A DNA stretch of 64,000 bases from Nageia nagi. Its lineage: Eukaryota > Pinophyta. Below the pieces are notes generated by a model. The model was not told where the DNA came from. It saw only the letters and a program-made list of their open reading frames with translations, and searched no databases. Of the stretch, positions 11,938 through 24,480 are shown piece after piece. Made by a program: the position numbers and the translations under genes. The stretch is taken from the NCBI GenBank assembly GCA_050084985.1, contig JBITNC010000001.1, positions 55,738,001 through 55,802,000 on the forward strand. The letters are read 5' to 3'. How positions within the stretch are numbered: position 1 is the first letter of the stretch; each line of letters starts with the position of its first letter.

Positions 11938-14030
11938 CAAACATCCAAAACAAATTTATCATGATTATGTTTATGACCTTAAATTTAAAATATCATAATA
12001 TTTTCTCATATTTCTAATATCTATCCTTTGCCATCAAACTTTTACATGATAGGTACATATGCCCAATTTCATAAAACACCATCCCAATAACTTTGGCATC
12101 AATAATCATTAACCCTTCCTTATTGGGGCACAAATAAGAAACATAATTAACATTGAGGATATTGTAGCTCACTTATCTACATCCTCATGCACCTATATTA
12201 AGCCCACATGTTTGTATTATCATGATAGCTATTACCCCAAACTCCATAGCTTTTGATGCATATCGCATGCCCTTGTTAAGGAATGTTACTTGTCTCTTAT
12301 TGGTTCCTCCAATAGTATCATTTGTATAAACTATTTAACCTCCCTTTTTCCATTTATATCTATTTTAAATTAGGGTACATATTTTCTCTTTTCATCTGAA
12401 AATAATTAAAACTTCCAAAAACATATAAAAATAATCAAAATACCTCAAAGCATCAACAAACAAAACATAAATATTTGCTTTCTCAAAGTATTATTACATA
12501 TACATTTGCACATATTTATTTCATTATAATTTTATATTTGTTTATATATGTTTGTTTTCCCATTTGGTCTTCACTTTTTCCTTTTTATTTCAATATATTT
12601 TGCCCATTTAGTTGTTGTTATAATCTATCATATCTTTTCATTGGTTATATGGTTAGAAGAAATGTGACATCCTTGGATGATCCACATTAAATGGATAAAT
12701 AATCAAGATTAGTTAGCTTATAAAAACACTCATTTTATTCTTTTATTTCTCCTTTTCATTTCCTTTGTACCATTGTATTCCTTTCATATCATTTTAGTAA
12801 CCCCTTATTCTCCATTACTTGTATTATAGATGTCTATATCCACTATTTATTTCACAAAGTTACATAGCAAGGTATTTTCACATGTAAAAAAATATTTCAA
12901 TCATTTCATGTTGAAATTAGTATTATCCAAAAAAATTATAGTTATCAATATTTTCTATAGTAACTTGTGTTTGTCTTCAAGTTAATCACAAGCTCCATAT
13001 GAGTTAATCATAAGGATAGACATAACCATACATCATCTAGTTTTGAGGTGATTGATGTTTCTTTTCCCAAATGTTTTCCTAATCCAAATACCAAGAATGA
13101 ATAGATATTGTTATTAGTGCCAAAATAAGTATTTTAAAAAAATAACATTAAAACAAAACCTAAAAGCTAAAGCAAAGTACCAAAAATAGTACCAACAAAA
13201 TAAAAGAAAAACCAACAAAATATCCAAAAAATGAAAAGAGAAAGCAATATACTTCCCTTTGTCCAATAAACTAATATTCAAAACAAATAAAAATTGGAGA
13301 ATGAAGAAGGGAAGATACATAAAAAATCAAGGCCTAAATACAAATTGATTTAATTTCTTTCTAAATATTGCTCATGATCCTTGGACAATGTGATTGCGAG
13401 GATACCTTGCCCAACCCAAGGTGTGTATTTACAAACTTTGATAGGGATAAGTTTTCTTCATAGCTTAGATTACTTAGTTAATCCTTCATTACTTTGGAAA
13501 GGTAATAAATAACTACTAATCATACACCTACAATTTAAATACAAAATAACATTATATCATATACATTTAGAACTTTTGTGTAAGTTTGATAACCCTTTGA
13601 AATATATATTTGAAGACTTTCAAATTGCTATTTTATTTATTATCTAAATCATTGTTATTTTAATATCCACTAGTATCTATACCATCTCTTACAAATTTTT
13701 TGTTTATACATAACTCCTTGTTTATGCCACATCACTTTATTTGTTTTGTTTCTCTAATCTTAGTCCATAAATTGTAATATCTTTCCATGATTGTATGGTT
13801 ATGCATGATGTGTTGTATTTATATATACATAATATGGATACATCTTATTAATTAGTTGGTTCATTGGCCATATTTTATGTATTCTCCTTTTATTTATTTG
13901 TGTTGTAGTCTTCATTTTCCACTTTCTAGTTTGTTTTATATCTTTCATTGTTTGTTTATGTTTGTTATTTTAATAATAATGGTAAATTATATTATCAAAA
14001 AGGTGTAAGGTTTTATATAGGTACCAAAAA
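10851..14030. other. AT-rich non-coding sequence after gag
   Basis: About 3.2 kb where pol would be expected. No RT, protease or integrase motif is visible in any frame. It contains one microsatellite (11857-11935), and just before it TGTTGGGGGAG (about 11824-11834), a purine-rich motif of unknown meaning. Confidence 0.5.
11857..11935. repeat. (AT)n-(AC)n compound microsatellite
   Basis: About 23 AT units pass into about 15 AC units after a short A run. Simple-sequence repeat, no function implied. Confidence 0.95.
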
Positions 14031-16130
14031 AAAAGGTCATTAAAATTGGTTTCCTTTTTGGGAAATCACTACCCAGCTATACTTGGTGGTAGCCAAAACA
14101 ATTCCATACATATCATTGAAATGTATCTAAGAATCGATCATAATACTATCAAACTTTCTAGCAAACTACTAGAGATAAAAATACTACTACAGATTAGAAC
14201 CTAGCTAACAAGAGCCTTCTTGGCTCCTTTATTTAAATATGTTACCTTCTTATGTATTTTCTTACATTCATCCCTAGTTTGCACTTTGAATAGTAGAGTT
14301 AGATTCAAGAATAGGTTATTTGGTTGAGACCCAAGCCAAGGTCATGATGTTAAGTTGCATGCCAATATTCTTCTTATTTATGTCCTTATGTGCATCCTAT
14401 CCAATACTCTTTTTATGAAAAACTTTATCTTACCCTAGTTATGTTGCTTATACATTCTACATAGGGCCTGGTTGCAATACCATTGTAGTATAGGCCTCTT
14501 GATATTTTTTAGCATCATGCATCACATGGGACCAAACCATAATTACCAATTCTATTTTTATGTTATCCATTGAAGTTTGTAATGATTCCTTTACCTTATA
14601 AGTAATTAAGTTACCCATATTTTCATTTTCTACTTCCTTATACTCAGCTTGAGTAGTCATCTCTAATTTTGAGCTCATTGATTAGAGAAGTGATTCCTCC
14701 TCTAATTCAATTGAAGGATGCTCAATCATGTTTTCCTTGGGGACTTCATCCTAAGCCATGGCATGAGGCTTGAAAGGTTAAGGCAAATCTAGATCAAATT
14801 TTTAAATACTTCACCATTCATGATTGGGGGTGAAATAGGGTCCACTGTGCTAGTATAGGAATAAGAAATCAAGTATCTTCCTTAGTCTAGTCAAGCTCAA
14901 GAGTGGGTTCCTTCAGGTGGCTCTCATCTTGTACATGCATAATTTATTCATCCTTCTTACTAACCTTTTCATTTTCATTCTTGATTTTCTTAGACCTAAT
15001 GACCATTCTCATACTGCTAGTGAGAATTGAAGTTGAGCTCTTTTTATGAGTCTTGGTAGAATTATTTATGGCCTTGATCTTTCCTTCCTTGCTTTTCTTT
15101 TGGATGGACAAGTTGGCACTTTGCTCTTTTTTATTGTTGATTGATTTGTAAGGGGTGTAAACTTCAACTTCCCTACTTCCATTTTTTCACTTTCCTAATC
15201 TTCATTAGAGATGCTTTTTGTGATGGATCACCTTTAATTGGTTTCCCAGACCTAATTTTCCCTCTTTGAGCTTCAACCAAATCCTTCTTGTATATGAATA
15301 TGATGAGACCCAAATGTCTCATTTGCTTCTCTTCCCTATTACATACCTGTTGCATAGAAAGCCTAATTGAATCTACTAAAAGGAAGGGTAAATAAACTTG
15401 AAACACTTCCCCCCTCCTAAAATGACATAAGAGGATGATATTTAGACCAAATATAATGGTGTATCTTCCATTAATCATAAAAAATTTGGTGACCTATTTG
15501 GCAATTTGGTTCCAAGGCTAAGGAAGCTTCTCTTAATCGATCCTTGTTCATTTCCTTGCAATATCTTACCCTAGGTTTAAAAATACCTAAATTTCCTCTA
15601 GCTTCAATTTGGAATTCTTCTTAAACATCCTACCATCTAAGCTTAGTGCATTGGATTCTATAATAGCTCATATGGTTAAATTAACTCTTGCAGACCCAAT
15701 TTCTAGCTAGCCATTATTAAAACATGCAATGATTGTATCTTTTATTACTAGATCATGTCCCTAGTAATTCATGATGTAGCAATGTACACCATGATTGACC
15801 AAAATATCTTATACCTCTCTATCACTCTAAACTTCCCTATGGTTTCCCAACTCTGCTATGCTATTCTTACCCATTGCTATAGAGAGACTAGCTGCATGCA
15901 CTTGAAATGGAAATGAATATGGAAAAGATGACAATGATGGAAGTATTAAGAAATAATTCCAATGTATGCCATATTTCATAAAATCACCTTTAAGTTTGAT
16001 GCTACCACAAGTTAGCATGTGCCATAATGTAACATTCATCGAACTATAAATATTAAGAGGATGGATGTGATCAAAGTTTGATTTCTTAAGGCTAACGATC
16101 CAATCCTCCTCTCCCACTCTAATCTAGTGG
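14030..16130 (-). pseudogene. Decayed minus-strand coding region, unidentified
   Basis: Minus-strand frames carry protein-like stretches broken by stops, at 15827-16117, 15173-15478 (INGRYTIIFGLNIILLCHF, followed by a Lys-rich tail) and 14457-14678. They lie directly beyond the 3' end of the LINE ORF2 and before the palindromic TTTCC-CTTTTTGGGAAA segment at 14050-14066. I do not recognise the family. Possibilities are LINE 3' sequence, a second LINE's ORF1, or the extra ORF of a Gypsy element. No catalytic motif was found. Confidence 0.35.
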
Positions 16131-16335
16131 TACCACATCATTGGTACATCTAAGAATTCATGCTTTCCCCCTCCAAGGAAGTGGGATTAGGCTCTAAGTA
16201 GAGTTGGAACCTCAAACCATATTAGTTAGCATCCTTGGTGGGGTCTATCTATATGTAATAGTCAATATTTTCAATCAGTAGTATCAAGCATTATTTCCAA
16301 GCTCTAGCAACATCTCAGCTATGTTCTTTTAAGAA

Positions 16336-19300
16336 ATTATCATTTTTTTCTTTCCATAATATCTATCAAACATAAGGGTATTATGGCCCAAATTAGTTTA
16401 TATTTATTGCTTCCCCCTTCTAACCTCCATTTTCCAAATGCTTCCATTAAAGAAAAGGGAATGATCCAATGATGATGAAGACTAGAATTCACTTTGTCCC
16501 ATAATTCCTTGGCATATTCATAATGGAGGAAGAGATGCACAAAGGTTTCTTCTTCTTTCATGCATATAACACATCTACTATGGAAGATCATTCCTTTAAA
16601 CTTTAAGACTTCATTAGTGTGGATCCTTTTCAATACTATTGCCTAGAGAAAGCAAGCAAATTTGGGGATTAGGCCTTTGATCAAAACATTACTCCATAAC
16701 TATTTTTAGGTATCCATAGTATTTTTATTTAGAAAATGATAGCCTATCTTGATGGAATACTCCAATTTCCTCTCTTTCTCATCTATTCAATTAAGGTAGA
16801 CAACTTTTAGATTAGGGTATATCAAGATTCTACCTAATCTTTGGAGGAGTTTGGTTCTTAAATCAACAAGATGTTCATCATTATTGTGAGGGATGGACCA
16901 TTGGAATTCATTACCTTGTTGGAGGAGGTAGTTATAAACTCTAAGACCAAGTCTAATATTAACCCATATCATCAACAAATTCCATTCTTGTTCATCAACC
17001 AAGGAAGTGGGGCCAAGCCATATCTCATCACATAACAAGGTAGTATGACCATTATTAAGTTCCAAAATAGCCTTGGTATCCATGATATCTCCCATATCTA
17101 ACAACCTATTTTAGAAGGATGATCCTTTTTGAGGATTCCTTAGACTAAGGAGACTTTTGTTTCCCTCTAAATACATGAATCTATATATTTTGACCCATTC
17201 TCTAACTTGAATCTAGCAAAGTTTCCATTCTAATTTTAGTTTCTTTACTTGGTGTAGACACTCAAAATAAACCCTATATTTAATTTAATAAATAAATAAA
17301 TAAAACAAGTATTTTTATAATATATATCATATTAAAATAATTATAATTCCTTATAAAAGCATTAAACAGACTTTAAAATTATATTATCGGATAAATCTTT
17401 TCGAGCATATATAAAACAAGTGATCATACGACCCTTGTCATCAAAAAATGACCACAAAGCAACCATTCTAATATTAGTTTAAAATCATTAAGTGATCGGT
17501 GACGATCCAATATGATCGGCAACGATCTCTCAGGATCATCGATGATCCATGCATAGTTAAGTAAACAGACAAATCTAAGCCTGGAATAGCCTAGTACATC
17601 CAATTTGTAATCATGGATACAGATTGGAGATAATAACACCTCAAAATTTAGTTCAAGAGGTTACCTGGAATCTTGTGATGCCCAAACAAATGAATAACAA
17701 ACCTTGAAGCTTATAAATTGAAGCTCTGTAGGTAAATAAAGGGACCCAATCTTACTGTAGCGAAGCTCTGCCAAAATCAAATCAAGAGATTATTAGCAAA
17801 AGGTTGTAAGCTTGATTAATAGCAAATCTCATATCAATTATATTTCCATATTATGTTATTAATTTGCTGATTAATATGTGTGAGCAGGTATGCTTTTGAT
17901 GTTTCATTCATTTTCTGTGTGCAGGGTCAATACAGAAAAAGAACGATGGAAGTAAGCATGAAAGAGAACAACAAGGAATAGACAAAAACATTTCAAAATT
18001 CTATGAAAAGATTACTACAGTGCTTACATATCTTATCATCGATGATTCAAATATCGGTCGATGATGATCCACCAGATTGATAATAGAGAAGGGCATAGAG
18101 AATGCAGAGTAGTGCTTAAATCATTACCGGTCCTCACTGATCGTTGCTGATCTATTATCGATCGTTACCGATCCACAACGATCGCTATCGATGCTGATTA
18201 AAACAGATCAATAAAAACTTGCTTTTTGAATTCAAATACTATAGAATATAATATCATTCTTATTATTGATGTGTATTGTCGAATATGTTCATGATTAATT
18301 ATGTTGAATAATTTATCTGTCTAAATTGCATTTTAGGTTCATAATTTGATATACACACTTGGTTAATAGTTTTACTTTTTCTAATTCCCAAACCTCCTTC
18401 TATTATCTTCCTACATATCATGTTCCAAGAGATAAGATACATCCTTTTCTTTTCCTCAAAACCAATCTAAATGAATCTTTTATAGATGTGATCTACCTTT
18501 TCTGCAACTAAGGTCATTATTTTGAAAATGCTTGTCATGTGAATAAGAGGCTTTGAAGAGAGGATTTTCAATGTTGAATTTTACCTTCTATACTCAATAT
18601 AACTCTTTTCCATCTACACATTTTATTATTCAATCTATCAAGAACCTATTCCAGAAGCTTCTTTGGACTCTCCCTTCAAAAAGTGACATGCCAAGGTAAG
18701 TAGTAGGGAGGGTCCCAATTTGACATTGGAAGATCTGAGTAATTCCTTTACTTCTAAATTTGTAGTATTGGAGTAATAAATTTTTTTTTTATCATAATTG
18801 ATTTTATGATTTGATACCCTCTCATATTTATCAAGGATAGACTTCATGATTATAGCCTCTTCAATACTAGCCTTCCCAACTAGGATGGTATCATCCACAA
18901 ATTGGTCATGGGTTATGGGAGATTAGTTATGGGAAATTTTAATCCCTTTGATGTTTCCAATCTAATTTTATCATTTTAATGATCTTAATAAAGCCTCAAC
19001 CATTTTAATGAAGAGGTAGGATGATAAGGGGTCTCCTTATCTCAATTCTCTTGAGGAATTGAAAAATCTAGCTACTTCACCATTGATTAAGATTTAAAAA
19101 GTGGTTAATGATATACTTTTTTGACCCATATTCTCCATTAGCTTTGGAATCAAAATATTTCTAGTACTTGATCCAAGAATTTCCATGAAAATTAGTCATA
19201 AACCTTCTACATATCTAGTTTGATGATCATAGCTTCTTCTCTATATGATTTTATGGAATGTAGAGTCTCAAGCATTAGTATGATTCCATAAAATCTTTGT

Positions 19301-20978
19301 ATGTCTCTTAAAAAGCCATATTATTATGGAAAAATAATTTTTGGGAGGACTTATGCCATTCATTTTTCCAAGATTTTCTTTATGATTTTGTAAATTATGT
19401 TACATAGTCCAATTGGCATAAAGTTCTTTGAATTTTTTGCACCCTATACTTTAGGAATAAGAATTAGAAAGGTGATATTCCAAAATTTCACAAGGGTATT
19501 ATATATTTGAAATTATTGGGCTACTTTAATGAAATCATCCCCAATAATGTTCTAAAATTGATGGAAAAATCTAACTAGAAATCCATCAGGTCCTGGGCTT
19601 TATATTTCTCCATCATAAAGACTGTGGATGTAATTTCCTCTTTTATAAATGAAGTAATAAATTTGGAATTATCATATTCACTAATCAAGGCTAGGATGTT
19701 GTTTAGTAGCTCTCTAGCTACATTATGATCTTCCTCCATATTATTTATGAGAAGGTTTTTATAAAAGGTTATTGTGAGATAATTTATTTCATTCTCATAT
19801 TCTGTTAAGCTTTAATCATCTTTCTCCAATGCATTAATCTTATTAAAGGCCCTTCTTCTTAGAGTTGAAAGCTTAAAAAATTTTGTATTTTGGTCACCTT
19901 GTTTAATCCATGTAATTTTGGATTTTGTTTTTGCAAAAACTCTCTTGAGGTTTATCTAATACTAGTATTTGAGATCATTTTTTTGAGTTGTAGTCTCTTG
20001 GGATCTACCTTCTCTTTGTATTGTAGCTTCTAATATGTCTAGCTCCCTCTTAATTTCATCTTTTTACCTCTATATATGTTTAAAGCTATTCTAGCTCTAG
20101 CATTTTATTTTTTCATTAAGGATACTCAACTTCTTGTGAACTTTCAACATCTTTATACTCTTAACATAAGAGTTCCACCATTCCTCAATTATCTCTTCAA
20201 GTTGTGGGTGAGTGAGCTAGATAGCTTCAAATCAAAAGGAGGATCTTTTCCTTCTATAAGGGGTATCTTGAAGAAGGAGGGGAAGGTGGTCAAAGGAAAT
20301 ATTAGTTTATGCTAATAGACCATAGTTGGGGAATATATTGAGCTAGAAAGAAGACCATACAACTCTATCAAGCTTGGTTTGAATGAGGTCCTCCTCCATT
20401 CTCATATTATTCCATGTAAATTCTACTCATGTCAAATCCAATTCAATTAGATTATTAACATTGAGGAAATTTTTTACATCAACCATATCACTATATTTTT
20501 CTTTTTCTCCCCTTGATTTTTCATGGGGATGAAGGATTGTGTTAAAATCTCCCATGATAATCAATGGAATATTAGGAAATAAGAGCCTATCTTCATTCAA
20601 AAGTTCAAAAACCTTCCTTCTTTCAATCAATTTATTGGGAGTATATAGTTTAATGATAAGGAATTCAAAATTATGTTCAAAATTAATACTAGAAGTGTGA
20701 ATATATCTATTAGATTAATTATGATAGAGGATACTTCCTAACTTCATTATGTTTGGATCCCAAAGTCATTAGGCCACTTAAAGCCCCATTAGATTCCTAC
20801 CATTGGAAATAAGCCTCTTTCCACATTTTCCTCTTAGTATAAATTATGCAACCTTTCTTTACTTTAGATTCTAGAAGAAGTACCATGTTTATTTTTATTT
20901 TTTATACTAGATATACTTAAAGGACCTTTGTCTTCTAGAGGCATTGTAGCCCTTAATATTCTACGATAGAATCTTCAT
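16336..20978 (-). pseudogene. LINE ORF2: endonuclease, reverse transcriptase, zf-RVT
   Basis: A start ATG at 20978 begins MKILS, then a stop, then NIKGYNASRRQRS, the usual opening of the L1 endonuclease (N of the first active-site motif). The endonuclease core shows IPLIIMGDFNTILHPHEKS (about 20510-20570). The RT catalytic box is FVDDTILVG near 18880-18905 (F-A-D-D in relatives). After the solo LTR insertion the C-terminal domain gives LCDEIWLGPTSL (about 17010-17045) and the zf-RVT pattern CVICMKEEETFVHLFLH (about 16510-16560). Without the insertion it is about 3.5 kb, a normal ORF2 length. Many stops and frameshifts; dead. The enzyme family nicks DNA and copies LINE RNA at the nick. Confidence 0.8.
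17253..18357. mobile_element. Solo LTR (1,105 bp) inserted in the LINE
   Basis: Starts TGTAGACACTC and ends GATATACACA, with cttgg directly on both sides (17248-17252 and 18358-18362). It interrupts LINE ORF2 between the RT and zinc domains, and LINE sequence resumes cleanly after it. No internal region or second LTR is present, so it is a solo LTR, usually formed by recombination between two LTRs. The TGTAGACA start suggests Gypsy. Two clusters of GATCG/CGATC motifs (about 17493-17550 and 18045-18200) stand out. Orientation not fixed. Confidence 0.8.
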
Positions 20979-21197
20979 TGAGAACCTCTAAAGGCCCCTT
21001 ATCTCCCACTCTACCTCTAAGTGTGTTGTTTACATCCATTATCAATATCTTGTTCCATGAGCTTGCTCTTGATCTCTCCCAAATATGGTTTCCCTAGATG
21101 GGATTGACCTACATTTGATGTCTTCTTAGTATTAGAATGTTTCTAGATGGGATATGGAAAATCCCCTATTTTGATATTGGGTGACAATAGTCATGGC

Positions 21198-22130
21198 CTA
21201 GTTGTTTGCATTTATTTCTCTTTTTATGATCCTTCTTACTTCTTCTCCATCCTCACCTTCTACCACCTTGACTACATCCATATTTACAACATCATTTTTT
21301 GAGAAGTTAGATTGGTATTCAAAATTTTCTCTATCTTTCCATTCTAGAATAAAGAAGAATACATAAGGATTTTTGTTATTCAATGGATTATTGCTCTTTC
21401 TATAATATTTTAAATTTTGTTTTAGGGATTTTGAGTGAGTTTTCAACATTTGTTTATTGAAGTTCTTCTAATTTTTCTAACCTTTTTGCTTAGGTATAGC
21501 TTTCCATTAATGATCTCCATCCTTATTTTGATTCATGTTTTTTTTTATTTCTCCTTTGCTCTTTTTGTTTATCCCTCACTTTTTTTTAAGGTAATATTTA
21601 GAATAATGGTTGAAACTTTTACAAATGCCACATTGAATAGGAAAATTTTCATAAAAAATAGGATGGATACATTATATTCTATATTCCATTTTAAATTGTA
21701 TTTATTTCATCAATAGTTTGGTAATGTCCAACTTAATAATGAACTTGGTGTTGGTCAATTTGAGTTTCAATCAAGTATCTCATTATCTTATCACTAATGA
21801 ACCAATTTCCTTAGCCACACTTATGATTACTCTTAGATGCCAAAAGGAAGGGTGAAGTCCTAGTAGCAATACCCAAGTAGGGATAAGGTTAAAGTTTTTT
21901 GTATTTGGGGAGAAGCTCTTTTCCCATTTCTTAATCACCAATCCTTTCTTACCTAAGAACCATGGACCAATTTCAATCACCTTTTACAAATCTTCTTCAA
22001 ATTGAAATTTGAATATAAGAAATTCTCTTGGGATTTCTACGAGGGAGATAGGCCCCTTGGTACTCCATCCATACTTGATCTAGGTTTAGATGAGTTCTAG
22101 CAAGGGTAGAACCCTCACAAATCTAACAAC
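21198..22130 (-). pseudogene. LINE ORF1 (DUF4283 and zinc knuckle), decayed
   Basis: At 21783-22060 the minus strand reads KGPISLVEIPREFLIFKF and, after a stop, IEIGPWFLGKKGLVIKKW and LIPTWVLLLGLHPSFW. This is the DUF4283 pattern of plant L1 ORF1, an RNA-binding region. Further on, at 21594-21635, a zinc knuckle CGICKSFNHYSKYY appears, with its last Cys changed to Tyr. An acidic/basic tail follows at 21198-21449. Stops separate the parts. The protein is normally an RNA chaperone that travels with LINE RNA. Confidence 0.75.
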
Positions 22131-22330
22131 TAGGGAATTTTTAATATTACTTTATTTAGATTCTATTATACTTTTTTGGATGGTGATGCTTACTTATTCT
22201 TTTGCAAATTTTGGTTCGAGAATGAAACTTAAAGGTTTTTCTTGTAAAAGCATGCTATGCCACTCCTTCAGAGGTTTTGGTTTAGGTCACATTTTGGATT
22301 TATTGGTGATGTTACTATGATTATTGGGCT

Positions 22331-23709
22331 ACATTTCTCTTGAAACTATAGCATGATTGGGTCTAATTTTGCTCACCCTTTATTCTTCTATTACCAATTT
22401 TCACTTCATGCTCAACCACTACCTGATGACTTCATATTATTTTGAATTGCACATCCTAACATCTACTATTAACATGATATATATGTACTGTATTACTTCA
22501 ATTTTTTAAGTGAAAGAAATAAAAAGATTCTATTTATGTTTGTTATTTTCTTCTTTTGTTTCTTTAGAATTTTTTTGTGTCTTAAGGTCATTGAGTAGAC
22601 ACTTTATCCCTTTATGAGAAAAAAATCCTAGGAAGCTATTATTCACATAGTTCACCATGAGCTTGCACATTTTTACTCATGTGTGAATGGGTGGAACTTG
22701 ATATTAAATACAAATTCTTTACTCATTTTGTCAAATTTATTACCTTGAACATAGTTTGTTTTATACATTGTAAATATTTTATCTTAGTCTTTTATTATTC
22801 TTTTCATTGAACTTGTATATTATTCATAAAATTTAACATTAAAATGCAATCATAAATAACTATTCTAAACATCATAAATGTATTTAATCAAATCTAAAAA
22901 ATCAAGTATCATCCTTTTTCACTTATTCCCTTTCCCATGTTTTGTCAATTATCTTCATGACATCATCATTTTCCTTTGTTTTATCACTTAGACATATGAG
23001 GGGGTACAACTTAGCATTTTATATGTTTCACATCATAATCAATGCATCATATTTATTTTGAATGAACATCACTTGTATAATATCCTTGTACAAAATTTAC
23101 ATAACCCTACTCTACTAGGGCAAAAATAGACACTTTTTCTTTTACTTTTCTTTTATTTTGTACTTGTGCAAATACTTGAAACCATTTCTCATGTGATTAC
23201 TTTACACTTGTATCATCGAGGTGGAATCACACCCACACATAAACTCAATCATAGTAAAATAATATTAAATATTAACAATTGTAGTTGTTTGTTCAAAAAC
23301 CCTTAATTTTCCATTAACATCATTCTATTTTATACCTTTTTATATAAATCACTTACAATCCTTTTTATGTGATTACTTGACCCTTGCATCATCGAGGTGG
23401 CATCATGCCCACACATCAAACTCAATTATATTAAAAGGAACTTTTGTATTTATATTTGAATTTATTTATCCACAATCATTACCTATTTTAGGTGTACAAG
23501 ATTAAAATTGAATGCAAGAATTAAAGATATGTTTATGTTTCAATAAATAGGGCATCCTACATTGATCATGAACAAAGATGTATTTTATGTTTTCTCCCCT
23601 TGAAATGTTAAATTAATACATATTTAATCAATAATCATTCACTTATCTTCATCATCAACATCATTTCAAGTATTTTTACATTAAAATGTATCTTCACACA
23701 TCATAGTAC
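22331..23709. other. Non-coding 3' region of the Gypsy element
   Basis: AT-rich, no protein signature. It contains a repeated segment (see 23193-23430) and leads into the purine tract before the right LTR. Confidence 0.45.
23193..23430 (+). repeat. Two direct copies of a ~70 bp segment
   Basis: ATGTGATTACTT, then TTG-ATCATCGAGGTGG and CCCACACATCAAACTCAAT, recur at about 23193-23260 and 23360-23430, roughly 165 bp apart. Probably a local duplication within the element's 3' non-coding part. Confidence 0.7.
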
Positions 23710-23723
23710 AAAAAGGGACATAC
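23708..23723 (+). other. Polypurine tract of the Gypsy element
   Basis: AAAAAGGGACATAC lies directly before TGTAGACACTG, the start of the right LTR, where plus-strand priming would occur. Confidence 0.55.
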
Positions 23724-24475
23724 TGTAGACACTGAAAAACTACACATTTCCTTTAATTATGATTAATAATGCATTAGTGCTAATTAATAACCCATTAATT
23801 ATAATTAATTAATGCATTTTTAATTAATTAAATCCTAATTATCCTAAAGTTGTACAGATGACTTAAATTCATACAAATAAATGATTTTCATAATTTAGTA
23901 GTTTCCACATCCGAACTTCAAATGAGCTCAAATTTGGAGGGTGTATTACTAAGCTTATTTTAAGCATTCCCACTATAGTAATTTGCAAGAAAATAAATAT
24001 AAATATTCATTTGAAAAACTTCATATTAGGACAATTTGTACGAATGACTTTCATAGGTAATCACCTTTTCACTTCTATAAGTTCATTTGTCATTTCTAGA
24101 AGCAAAATATGAATTGTTTATTACTTTGTTCATACTTTTGTAGGATAAATATACATATTTAATTATTATTTATGATTATATTTTTTAGGTAAAGGTATAC
24201 ATAATATTGGAGCCTTGTTAGTGCATTTAATGATTTATATATTTAGCTTGTAGTTTTTCCAACATTATTTATAGGTTTTGAATAGTTATCTAAACCCATT
24301 TTTTTGAGTGTACTAGAAAGATTGTTGGACCTTTCCTTTTCTCATTGTGATTTGGTTAATGAAACCTATTGTAACACCCTCTTAAGGAAAACATACTTTG
24401 CAACCAAATATACATTTATGGATCAATATCAATAATATACTATGAGATATTTAGTGTTGATTTTTGTGTGTTACA
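23724..24475 (+). repeat. 3' LTR of the gag-only Gypsy element
   Basis: Runs from TGTAGACACTG to GTGTGTTACA, followed by agagt. It matches the left LTR at both ends (for instance CACCTTTTCACTTCTATAAG, then TTTGTAGGATAAATATACAT) but lacks about 600 bp, including the TATA box. A deletion after about position +130 is the likely cause. Confidence 0.78.
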
Positions 24476-24480
24476 AGAGT

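Larger units (their letters stand above)
16336..22130 (-). mobile_element. L1-type plant LINE, decayed, minus strand
   Basis: From right to left the minus strand shows a DUF4283-type ORF1 with a zinc knuckle, then ORF2 with endonuclease, RT and C-terminal zinc domain. That is the standard order of plant L1 LINEs. The element lies inside the Gypsy element and is itself split by a solo LTR at 17253-18357. Poly(A) tail and target duplication were not found; the 3' untranslated part may extend towards 14.03 kb. Confidence 0.8.
5916..24475 (+). mobile_element. 18.6-kb Ty3/Gypsy element with gag but no visible pol
   Basis: LTR copies at 5916-7264 and 23724-24475 share long matching stretches, and agagt flanks both ends exactly (5911-5915, 24476-24480). 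A primer-site-like sequence follows the left LTR, a purine tract AAAAAGGGACA precedes the right one, and a gag remnant reads on the plus strand at 9.6-10.85 kb. Orientation is thus plus. I find no protease, RT or integrase between gag and the nested LINE, or between the LINE and the right LTR. By inference it is a gag-only, non-autonomous (LARD or TR-GAG style) element, later hit by a LINE. Confidence 0.75.

Noticed and set aside
12475-12690. Phe/Tyr-rich 71-codon plus-strand frame, possible small membrane protein
   Set aside because: Composition is what AT-rich DNA gives by chance; no context or motif.
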